Of a DNA stretch of 17,521 bases, positions 1-6,418 are shown piece by piece (within the stretch, counting starts at the first letter, position 1; every line of letters starts with the position of its first letter). A program made the position numbers and the translations under genes. The DNA is from JAAFHS01 sp031396505 (GTDB lineage: Bacteria; Pseudomonadota; Alphaproteobacteria; Rhodobacterales; Rhodobacteraceae). The DNA is taken from contig JANNKX010000113.1 in NCBI GenBank assembly GCA_031396505.1, positions 1 to 17,521 of the forward strand, read 5' to 3'. The notes under the pieces were generated by a model. That model made no database searches and was not told where the DNA came from. It was given only the letters and a program-made list of their open reading frames with translations.

Positions 1-167
1 GCAGCGAGGCGATTTTGCTGGACCCGGTCTATTCGGGCAAAGGGGCGGCGGGCCTGATTGATCTGTGCCGCAAGGGGCATTTCACCAAGGACCAGCGCAT
101 CGTGTTTCTGCACACCGGAGGCGCGATTGGCCTGACGGGATACACGCATGTGTTGCCGCACGCATGA
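1..167 (+). CDS. D-cysteine desulfhydrase / ACC deaminase-like protein, C-terminal part
   Basis: Only the last 54 residues are in the window; the gene begins before base 1, and the first complete codon is at 3. The visible tail reads SEAILLDPVYSGKGAAGLID and later FLHTGGAIGLTGY. The LDPVYxGKxxxGL block and the FLHTGG block are hallmarks of the C-terminus of fold-type II PLP enzymes of the D-cysteine desulfhydrase/1-aminocyclopropane-1-carboxylate deaminase group; the HTGG region lies close to the cofactor phosphate. Family members split D-cysteine to pyruvate, sulfide and ammonia, or deaminate ACC. The tail alone does not settle the substrate. The next gene on the same strand is an amino-acid racemase, which favours a role in D-amino acid handling, but a 160-base gap with an inverted repeat separates them. 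Confidence 0.75.
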   Translation, partial: SEAILLDPVYSGKGAAGLIDLCRKGHFTKDQRIVFLHTGGAIGLTGYTHVLPHA

Positions 168-185
168 TGGCCGTCGCATCCCACC

Positions 186-311
186 GCCCCCCACCCCCAG
201 CCCCGCCCCACCGGGGTGCGGGAAAGTGCAAGGCGACACGGGACGCCGCGCGGTGGCATGAAGCCGTGTGCCTCTCTCCCCCCGCGTGGGGGAGGGCTGG
301 GGAGGGGGGGC
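186..311. repeat. GC-rich imperfect inverted-repeat element
   Basis: The left arm (186-216) and right arm (280-311) are complementary at roughly 27 of 32 positions, with about 63 bases between them. Each arm also folds on itself: CCCC-ACC-GGGG on the left, and CTCCCCC-CGCGT-GGGGGAG at 276-294 on the right. Arms of this C-rich/G-rich type are common in intergenic palindromic elements of high-GC alphaproteobacteria (recollection, not a search). The element fills most of the 160-base space between the PLP enzyme and the racemase, and it creates a false N-terminal extension (residues like SPRVGEGWGGG) of the racemase reading frame. It could be a mobile repeat, an mRNA stabiliser or an attenuator. 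Confidence 0.6.
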
Positions 312-327
312 ATCCCCGCCCTGGCGC

Positions 328-993
328 ATGAGGACCGTTGGCATCCTTGGTGGGATGGGGCCGGAGGCGACGATCCTTCTGATGCAAAAGGTCATGGCCG
401 CCGTGGCCGCGCGCGATGATGCCGACCACATTCCGCTGATCGTGCACCAGAATCCGGGCGTGCCCAGCCGGATCAAACGCCTGATTGACGGGGTCGGCGA
501 TGATCCGGGCCCGGTGCTGGCGGGCATGGCGCAGGATCTGCAGGCGGCAGGCGCCGATGCGCTGGCGATGCCCTGCAATACTGCCCATGCCTATGCGCCG
601 CAGATCGTGGCGGCCACGCCTTTGCCATTTCTGGACATGCGCAGCGCCACCGTTGCGGCCCTGCCGAAGGGGCGGATCGGGATGCTGGCCTCGCCCGCTG
701 TGCGGATCACCGGGGTGTTTGATGCGGCTTTTGCCGCTGCCGGGCTGGTCGCCGTGTGGCCCGCGGACGAGGCCCCGGTGTTATCCCTGATCCGGGCGGT
801 CAAGGCGGGGAATACCGGGCAGGTCGCCGCAGGTGCGCTGGCCACGCTGGCGGCACAGGCAGCGCGCCACAGTGACCATCTGCTGGTCGCCTGCACGGAA
901 TTGTCGCTGCTGACCGGGGCCATCCGGCAGCCCTATACCGACAGTCTGGAATGTCTGGTGACCGCGATTGTCGCCTTTGCGAGGGGGCCGTGA
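328..993 (+). CDS. Aspartate/glutamate racemase family protein
   Basis: 221 residues, the normal size for the PLP-independent Asp/Glu racemase family, which interconverts L- and D-amino acids using two cysteines as acid and base. The N-terminus MRTVGILGGMGPEAT is the family's standard opening. The first catalytic cysteine is C83 in MPCNTAH and the second is C189 in ACTEL, so the enzyme looks active. I chose ATG 328 because the family motif begins there. The longer frame from 268 reads through the GC-rich inverted repeat and is not expected to be protein. No strong ribosome binding site is visible. The upstream gene is a D-cysteine desulfhydrase-like enzyme, so a shared D-amino acid pathway is likely. 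The exact substrate (aspartate, glutamate or another amino acid) is not readable from the sequence. Confidence 0.88.
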   Translation: MRTVGILGGMGPEATILLMQKVMAAVAARDDADHIPLIVHQNPGVPSRIKRLIDGVGDDPGPVLAGMAQDLQAAGADALAMPCNTAHAYAPQIVAATPLPFLDMRSATVAALPKGRIGMLASPAVRITGVFDAAFAAAGLVAVWPADEAPVLSLIRAVKAGNTGQVAAGALATLAAQAARHSDHLLVACTELSLLTGAIRQPYTDSLECLVTAIVAFARGP

Positions 994-1014
994 GCACCCC
1001 GGCCAGTATTTTTT
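986..1014 (+). terminator. Possible intrinsic terminator after the racemase gene
   Basis: A 5-bp stem, GGCCG (986-990) with CGGCC (1000-1004), encloses the stop codon in its loop and is followed by AGTA and six T residues (1009-1014). The stem is short, so the call is modest, but the place is right: the racemase gene ends here and meets the SCO1 operon coming from the other strand. Confidence 0.4.
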
Positions 1015-1073
1015 AAACTTCCCGCAAGTTGTTGAAAGATTACAAAATATCAGGAGATCAACAGCCGTGTTGC

Positions 1074-1694
1074 TTATTGGGATTGCTGTGCTGCATAACC
1101 AGAAATGATCTCGATCATCCGCGCATCGCTGAGGATCGGGGGCAGAACGGTCAGGAAATTCCCCGCGCCGTCCAGCACGTAGATGAAACTGCCATGGGCA
1201 TAAACCGGCCCCGACGCGGGGTCGTCGAACACGAAACTGCTTTCAATCGCAAAGGCCTTGTAGGCCACGGCGAGTTCGGCCGCCGTCCCGGTCAGACCCA
1301 CGAAATCGGGGCTTAGCTGTGCCATCGCAGGGGCCATTGCCGCCACCGTATCGCGGACCGGGTCCACGGTAATCAGGATCGGGGTCACGCGGATGCCCTC
1401 TGCGGCCAGCCCTTCGGTAACAATCACCATCTGCGGCAGGGCGGCGGAACAAATCTCGCGGCACTGGGCATAGCCGAAGAACAGCAGTTGCAGATGCCCG
1501 TCGGGGTCGGTTTCGCGGCGGGTCTGGCCGTGCTGATTGATCAGGCTGAAGGCCCCGCCCAGATCGAAGGGCAGGGGTAGGCCTTGAGGGGCCGCGTGTG
1601 CGGCGGCCTCGGCGTCGGTCTTGTGGTCGACGCCATCATGCGCTGCAGCCTGCGTCCCGAAGCACAGCAGGGCGAGCAGGCACGCGCGGATCAT
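1074..1694 (-). CDS. SCO1/SenC/PrrC-type copper-binding thioredoxin-fold protein
   Basis: 206 residues. The N-terminus is a signal peptide (hydrophobic LLALLCFG, likely cut after AAA at 16-18), followed by a His-rich stretch, so the protein should be periplasmic. The SCO family delivers copper to the CuA centre of cytochrome c oxidase or acts as a thiol reductase. The signature elements are present: CxxxC as C78-REI-C82, TVDPVRDT at 109-116, and the distal copper-ligand histidine H167 before SFIYVLD. The CREIC core differs from the more usual CPxxC, lacking the proline. It is the last gene of a three-gene minus-strand operon, and its start overlaps the preceding stop by ATGA. Copper delivery is inferred from the family; no oxidase gene is in the window. 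Confidence 0.88.
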   Translation of the reverse strand: MIRACLLALLCFGTQAAAHDGVDHKTDAEAAAHAAPQGLPLPFDLGGAFSLINQHGQTRRETDPDGHLQLLFFGYAQCREICSAALPQMVIVTEGLAAEGIRVTPILITVDPVRDTVAAMAPAMAQLSPDFVGLTGTAAELAVAYKAFAIESSFVFDDPASGPVYAHGSFIYVLDGAGNFLTVLPPILSDARMIEIISGYAAQQSQ

Positions 1695-2260
1695 GGAAAC
1701 AGGTCCTTCAGGATCGCCGCATCCTGTTCAAGGCCCAGCCCGAAATAGCCGTTGGTTGCAATTTCGGCCTGCACGCGGGGATCGCGGTCATACCATGGGT
1801 CCGGCCCTGCGGCCTCGGGGTGGGCGGCGGCCCAGTCTTTGGTCCAGCGGTTCGCCTTGACCCAGTCCGTGGCGCCGACCTCACGGATGGTCTGCACCAG
1901 GAACACGTTCTGCGCACCGATGTCGGGATCGGTGATCATCAGCCCGTCCACTTCGACGGCCTTGCCGCAGAACGGCTGCAGTTCGTTCGCAGCTCCGGTA
2001 AAGGCGGGCTGGTTGTTTTTCAGCGCAAACACCAGCGCGTTGTCTGCCGTGCGCAGCAGCGCAAGCTGCCGCGTGCCGCCGCCGCAATCTGCCGGGCAGT
2101 CACCGGTCATTTCGCAGAGCAAATCGACCACGGTTGCGTCGAACCGGGCTGGTGCCTCGGCATAAAGGTTCCAGGATTTCGCCTGCGATCCGGCGGCAAA
2201 ATCTTCGGCGGCGGCGGGGCCTGCGATCAGGGCGACAAGCGCAAGGGGGGTGATTTTCAT
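1691..2260 (-). CDS. Exported cysteine-containing protein of unknown function
   Basis: 189 residues with a clear signal peptide (MKITPLALVALIAGPAAA, cut near 18-19), so probably periplasmic. I do not recognise the family. The mature protein carries C49, then C55-PAD-C59 (a CxxxC), then a segment reading LALLRTADNALVFALK, a further Cys before GKAVEVDGLMI, and NVFLVQTI. The order C, CxxxC, GG, LL, D, V-F/Y, LK, DGL repeats in the protein encoded just upstream, so the two look like diverged paralogues. The C-terminal third (Trp/Asp/Pro-rich, ending AILKDLFP) is unique to this one. It overlaps both neighbours by ATGA and is probably translationally coupled to them. Metal or thiol chemistry alongside SCO1 is an inference from the cysteines and the operon. 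Confidence 0.8.
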   Translation of the reverse strand: MKITPLALVALIAGPAAAEDFAAGSQAKSWNLYAEAPARFDATVVDLLCEMTGDCPADCGGGTRQLALLRTADNALVFALKNNQPAFTGAANELQPFCGKAVEVDGLMITDPDIGAQNVFLVQTIREVGATDWVKANRWTKDWAAAHPEAAGPDPWYDRDPRVQAEIATNGYFGLGLEQDAAILKDLFP

Positions 2261-2718
2261 GGTGCAGGCTCCGGCACGGCAAAGCTGGGCACAGCGCCGA
2301 AATCCTCATGCGTCAGGCGGGTGATGCCCGCATTGCTGACCACTTTTTCGACGACGATGTAGTTCAGCCCGTCACGTTGATACACCAGCCCGTCCGCCGT
2401 GATCGTATCGGAGGCGAGGTTCAATTGCGTATCGCCGCCGTTGGTGGCCGCGTCGCCTTCGATTTTCAGCACCATATAAACGGTGCCATCTTCGGTCAGC
2501 AGGCCGACCGGAATGCCGCCTGCCGAACACCAGACGGCGCAGGTGTGATGCGCAGACCCGACCACGGCATCGGTGCTGCCCATTACGCCGGAAAAATAGC
2601 ACCAGGTGTCGATGAATTCACCCGTGACGGTCATGCGCGTGCCATCTTCGACGGCCAACGCGGGAAGTGCGAGCGTGCTGGCAAGGGCCAGTCCGATGGT
2701 GGTTGCGTGTCTGAACAT
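2257..2718 (-). CDS. Small exported Cys/His protein of unknown function
   Basis: 153 residues. Start chosen at 2718 (MFRHATTIG) because GGGGAG lies 4 bases before it and the signal peptide (to about ALA at 20-22) begins there; a longer frame to 2757 has no such support. The mature part has W39-C40, a His pair H57-H58, then C60-AVW-C64 (CxxxC), followed by AGGIPVGLLTEDGTVYMVLK and later ADGLVYQRDGLNYIVV. Small proteins with a C...HxxC...C...GxPxGLL pattern occur as uncharacterised proteins in proteobacteria (recollection); I know no assigned function. It is the first gene of the operon with its paralogue and SCO1. A copper- or heme-related or redox role is plausible but unproven. Confidence 0.8.
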   Translation of the reverse strand: MFRHATTIGLALASTLALPALAVEDGTRMTVTGEFIDTWCYFSGVMGSTDAVVGSAHHTCAVWCSAGGIPVGLLTEDGTVYMVLKIEGDAATNGGDTQLNLASDTITADGLVYQRDGLNYIVVEKVVSNAGITRLTHEDFGAVPSFAVPEPAP

Positions 2719-2769
2719 GGTGCTCCCCAAGCCGCTATTACAACAAAGGCTATCCACGGCTGTGGCTTG

Positions 2770-2797
2770 CGTCTATCCGGGATGCGAAATGTTTCAA
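2770..2797 (-). promoter_or_regulatory. Candidate promoter of the Cys-protein/SCO1 operon
   Basis: On the minus strand, TTGAAA (2792-2797) is followed after 16 bases by TAGACG (2770-2775), about 50 bases upstream of the start at 2718. The -35 match is good and the -10 match weak. It lies in the 86-base gap after the LysR gene. The short symmetric CCACGGCTGTGG at 2755-2766 lies between the promoter and the gene and might be an operator or a small hairpin. Confidence 0.35.
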
Positions 2798-2804
2798 GGC
2801 GTGT

Positions 2805-3788
2805 TCAGATTTGTGTGTCGTCGATCACGGTGATTGCGTCGGCAAAGGCCGGGGCGATGGCGGCAAAGCGCGGGATCAGCCGGTCGCGCACCAATTGGCG
2901 GCAATCGTGGGCCAGATCGGCGGGCAAATGGCCCAGTTCATCGCGCCGCGCCACCAGATGCACCAGACGCGTCTCGCCCGCAAACGGCAGGGGCAGGATA
3001 TCAAGACCGGGCACGAAAAGTTCGGCGTCAAGAATGTTCAGGGGCGTGGTGATGGCCCAGCCGCCGGTCTGCACGACCATGGCCAGGACCGACCGCGTCG
3101 CCTCGAACGCGAAACGGCGCGGCACGATCATGCGCACGCGGTCAAGATGGGCGGCGATACGGCGTCCGATGGGAATCTGGTCGGAGTATTGCACGAAGGG
3201 CAGGGTTTGCAACGCGTGCCGGACATCTGCGCCGGGGGCAATCGCGCCGCGCGCGGTGACCAGAACAAAGGGTTCGCGCAGGATCGGCAGGGCGATGAAG
3301 CGCTGGCCATCGGCGGGCAACAGGGTGGTCACGGCGATATCGGCGGCGCGACCCTCAAGCCGGGTGATGATATGGTCGGATCGCCCGGAATAGGCATGCA
3401 CAAAGCATTTGCTGAACCGCGCCTGCAAGGCCGACACAAGCACCGGCGTCACCGACGCATCCAGATCGTCGATGATGGCAAGGTTCAGCTTTGGCAGGCT
3501 GGACAGGCTGATTTCGGCAAGTTCTGTCTGTGCTTCGGACACCACCGACAGAATGCGCAAGGCATGGCTGTGCAGCAACTGTCCGGCAGGCGTCAGCGTC
3601 ACCGGTTTGGCGCGGCGGTCGAACAGTTTTGCGCCCACGGCGGCCTCGAGCATGGTGATGTGCTGGCTGACGCCGGGGGATGATCCGCCGATCCGCGCGG
3701 CTGTGGTGGCAACGGACCCGGTTTCGGCCAAGGCCACAAGAATGCGCAAGGCCCGCAGGGTCAGTTCAGGGGGCGGGGCAGGGGGCAT
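2805..3788 (-). CDS. LysR-family transcriptional regulator
   Basis: 327 residues, slightly longer than the usual 290-310 for LysR regulators. The N-terminal winged helix-turn-helix covers about residues 8-67: LRALRILVALAETGSV, then SSPGVSQHITMLEAAVGAKLF and the typical RRAKPVTLTPAG wing. The linker helix and the two-lobed periplasmic-binding-protein-like effector domain follow (LNLAIIDDLDASVTPVL; DIAVTTLL; REPFVLV). Such proteins bind DNA as tetramers and respond to a small co-inducer. The gene ends 86 bases before the Cys-protein/SCO1 operon on the same strand, so it could be co-transcribed with or control it. It is also divergent from purQ across a 141-base gap. The effector and targets cannot be told from sequence. 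Confidence 0.92.
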   Translation of the reverse strand: MPPAPPPELTLRALRILVALAETGSVATTAARIGGSSPGVSQHITMLEAAVGAKLFDRRAKPVTLTPAGQLLHSHALRILSVVSEAQTELAEISLSSLPKLNLAIIDDLDASVTPVLVSALQARFSKCFVHAYSGRSDHIITRLEGRAADIAVTTLLPADGQRFIALPILREPFVLVTARGAIAPGADVRHALQTLPFVQYSDQIPIGRRIAAHLDRVRMIVPRRFAFEATRSVLAMVVQTGGWAITTPLNILDAELFVPGLDILPLPFAGETRLVHLVARRDELGHLPADLAHDCRQLVRDRLIPRFAAIAPAFADAITVIDDTQI

Positions 3789-3929
3789 CGCGGTCTCCGG
3801 TTGCGGGCGACCCTAGCGCGCATGGTCCTTGTGCGAAATGGCGAAGATGGGATGTGGTCTGGGGCTTGGCAGTGGTAGCGGGTTTGGGCTATGCGGGGCC
3901 ATCCGTCATGCGTGCGAAAGGTTGCCCCG

Positions 3930-4598
3930 ATGAAAGCTGCCGTCATCACCTTTCCGGGGTCCAATTGCGACCGCGATCTGGCTGTTGCCTTTACGCGCGC
4001 GGGCTTTGACGTGGTGCGGGTCTGGCACAAGGAAACCCACCTGCCTGCGGGTGTCGATGTGGTGGGTGTGCCCGGCGGATTTTCGTTTGGCGATTATCTG
4101 CGTTGTGGCGCGATTGCGGCACAATCCCCGATCAGTGTGGCGCTGCGCGCGCATGCCGAAAGGGGCGGCTATGTGCTGGGTATCTGCAACGGGTTTCAGG
4201 TGCTGACGGAAATGGGGCTGTTGCCGGGCGCGTTGATGCGCAACGCCGGGCTGAAATTCGTGTGCAAGATGCAAAGCCTTGAAGTGGCATCGTCGCTGAG
4301 CGCCTTTACCCAAGGCTACACCATGGGGCAGACGATTACGGTGCCAATTGCGCATCACGATGGCAATTACACCATTGATGACGCTGGTTTGGCCCGGCTG
4401 CAGGCCGAACAGCGAATCGCCTTTCGCTATGTCGACAATCCGAATGGGGCTGTGGCCGATATTGCGGGCGTTCTGTCGCCGAACCGCCGCGTGCTGGGCA
4501 TGATGCCGCATCCTGAACGCGTGGTGGACCCGGTCACAGGCGGGGCCGACGGCGCGCCGCTTTTCGCGGCCCTGATGGGCGGGATGGCGCTTGCCTGA
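3930..4598 (+). CDS. purQ: Phosphoribosylformylglycinamidine synthase, glutaminase subunit PurQ
   Basis: 222 residues, full length for the small PurQ type. It supplies ammonia from glutamine to PurL for conversion of FGAR to FGAM, the fourth step of purine synthesis, working with PurS in the cytoplasm. The start MKAAVITFPGSNCDRD is the classical PurQ N-terminus, and AAAGG lies a short distance upstream. PGGFSFGDYLRCGAIA is the conserved oxyanion/loop region. The class I amidotransferase triad is complete: C86 in GICNGFQ, then H194 and E196 in PHPERV. An in-frame ATG at 3891 would add 13 non-family residues and was rejected. purS and purL are not in this window, so purQ here is separate from or at the end of the usual cluster. 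Confidence 0.96.
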   Translation: MKAAVITFPGSNCDRDLAVAFTRAGFDVVRVWHKETHLPAGVDVVGVPGGFSFGDYLRCGAIAAQSPISVALRAHAERGGYVLGICNGFQVLTEMGLLPGALMRNAGLKFVCKMQSLEVASSLSAFTQGYTMGQTITVPIAHHDGNYTIDDAGLARLQAEQRIAFRYVDNPNGAVADIAGVLSPNRRVLGMMPHPERVVDPVTGGADGAPLFAALMGGMALA

Positions 4599-4644
4599 CA
4601 GGCGCGGCTTGAGGCGGGACAACCCGCTGCCTAAACTTGCAACC

Positions 4645-6405
4645 ATGCAGGCCGATCACCCCATGACAAGACCGCCCGAACGCGCCGGCACCAATTGGCG
4701 CGTCAGGATTATTGTCGCCGTCCTGTTCCTGCTGGCTGTCAGCGTGGTGGGCGTGACGAACCGCGGGCTGACTGAACGGTTCACGGAAACGACCCGGAAC
4801 CGGGCGGAATTGCGGCTTGCGCTGTATTCCGGGAACATGATGTCGGAATTGCAGCGTACGTCGGTCGTGCCGTTGCTGTTGGCGCGCGACCCCGAATTGA
4901 TCCGCGCGCTGACGGATCAGCAGTTTTCGGGCACATCCGGGCGGCTGATCTCGTTTCAATCCGAAATCGGGGCGGCCTCGATCCAGTTGCTGGATGCGGA
5001 CGGGCGCACGGTCGGGGCCACCAATCGCAACCTGCTGGGCACGAACCTGCGTCAGAACCCTGCGTTTATTGATGCGCAGAGGGTAAACGATACGGTGTTT
5101 TCGGCGGCCGCAAACGATGCTGGGACGATCGAGTTCATCTATTCGCGGGCCGTGCGGCAGGACGGTCTGCTGTTGGGCGTGATCGTGGTGGGGGTGGACC
5201 TGCGCAAATACGAACGCGCCTGGGCGGGGTTGCAGGACGCGGTGCTGGTGACGGACAGTTCGGGTCAGGTGATCCTGTCCACCGTTCCGCGCTGGCGTGG
5301 CATGGAGGTGGATGCCGCATTGGCGGCGCAGGATTCGCCATCCGCGCTGGACCGGGCCTTGCAGGTGACGGCGGACTGGACGCAGACCGCCCCCGACGCC
5401 TATGTCAGCGGCGAGGCGGTGATGCGCACCGAAGCGCGGGTGCCGTTCCGGGGTTGGCGCATCGTGACCTTCACGGCCTATGCATCGGTGCGCGATCAGG
5501 TGAACGGGGTGCTGGCCCTTGAAATCATGGGATTTGCGATCCTGCTTGCGCTGACCTTCTATTTTCTGTCGCGCCGCGCGATGTTGCAATCGCTGGGGTT
5601 TCAGCGCGAGTCAGCAGAGTTGCGGCAGTTGAACGCGCGGTTGCAGCGCGAGATCGCGGCGCGTGAAAAGGTGCAGAAATCGCTGGAGGTGGCGGAGCTG
5701 ACGCTGGCACAATCATCCAAGCTGGCAGCCTTGGGCGAGATGTCGGCGGCGGTGAGCCATGAATTGAACCAGCCGCTGGCGGCGATGAAAACCTATCTGG
5801 CGGGGGCGCGGTTGTTATTGCAGCGCAAGCGCCCGGAAGAGGCGCTGTCGTCGTTTCAGCGGATTGATGACCTGATCGAACGCATGGGCGCGATCACGCG
5901 GCAATTGAAATCCTATGCCCGTAAAGGCGCCGAGGCGTTTGAGCCGGTGGATGTGCGCGCCGCATTGAGTACGGCCTTGTCGATGATGGAGCCGCAACTG
6001 AAAAGCCGCGTGGTCAAGATCACCCGCGCCATTCCGCGCCAGCCGGTGATGGTGATGGCCGACAGGCTGCGTCTGGAACAGGTGATCATCAACCTGCTGC
6101 GCAATGCGATTGATGCCAGCAAGGACCTGACCACACCGCAGATCGACATCATGCTGTCGGTGGGGGATACGGCCACGCTGACGGTGCGCGACAACGGGCA
6201 CGGGATCACCGATCTGGAAAACCTGTTCGAGCCTTTCTACACGACCAAGAAACCGGGCGAAGGCGTCGGTCTTGGCCTTGCGATTTCCAGCGGCATTGTC
6301 ACGGAACTGGGTGGGCGTCTGACGGCGCGCAACAGTGACGATGGCGGTGCGGTGTTCGAAGTGCAACTGCCCCTGATGGGCAAAGAAGTCGAAGCAGCAG
6401 AATAA
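4645..6405 (+). CDS. dctB: C4-dicarboxylate-type sensor histidine kinase (DctB-like)
   Basis: 586 residues from ATG 4645; ATG 4663 (MTRPPERAG) is an equally possible start, as neither has a clear ribosome binding site. The layout is DctB-like: a transmembrane helix at about 20-38, a periplasmic double-Cache-like sensor region (motifs such as IQLLDADGRTVGATNRNLLGT), a second helix at about 289-310, a coiled coil, the HisKA dimerisation domain with the phospho-acceptor H372 in SAAVSHELNQPLAAMK, and the ATPase domain with NLLRNAIDAS, DNGHGI and EGVGLGLAIS. Family members sense succinate, fumarate or malate and phosphorylate DctD. dctD starts 13 bases downstream. No DctA or DctPQM transporter gene is in view, so the ligand is inferred only from similarity of layout. 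Confidence 0.88.
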   Translation: MQADHPMTRPPERAGTNWRVRIIVAVLFLLAVSVVGVTNRGLTERFTETTRNRAELRLALYSGNMMSELQRTSVVPLLLARDPELIRALTDQQFSGTSGRLISFQSEIGAASIQLLDADGRTVGATNRNLLGTNLRQNPAFIDAQRVNDTVFSAAANDAGTIEFIYSRAVRQDGLLLGVIVVGVDLRKYERAWAGLQDAVLVTDSSGQVILSTVPRWRGMEVDAALAAQDSPSALDRALQVTADWTQTAPDAYVSGEAVMRTEARVPFRGWRIVTFTAYASVRDQVNGVLALEIMGFAILLALTFYFLSRRAMLQSLGFQRESAELRQLNARLQREIAAREKVQKSLEVAELTLAQSSKLAALGEMSAAVSHELNQPLAAMKTYLAGARLLLQRKRPEEALSSFQRIDDLIERMGAITRQLKSYARKGAEAFEPVDVRAALSTALSMMEPQLKSRVVKITRAIPRQPVMVMADRLRLEQVIINLLRNAIDASKDLTTPQIDIMLSVGDTATLTVRDNGHGITDLENLFEPFYTTKKPGEGVGLGLAISSGIVTELGGRLTARNSDDGGAVFEVQLPLMGKEVEAAE

Positions 6406-6418
6406 AAAGGGGACAGGC

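Noticed and set aside
268..327. N-terminal extension of the racemase reading frame
   Set aside because: It is translation of the GC-rich inverted repeat; the family N-terminus MRTVGILGGMGP starts at 328.
2308..3393. Long plus-strand open frame (361 codons) opposite the LysR gene and the first Cys protein
   Set aside because: It is an antisense shadow of recognised genes with no motif of its own.
4534..5589. Long minus-strand open frame (351 codons) opposite purQ and dctB
   Set aside because: It has His/Arg/Gln/Pro-rich composition typical of the antisense of high-GC genes, no domain, and overlaps two solid genes.
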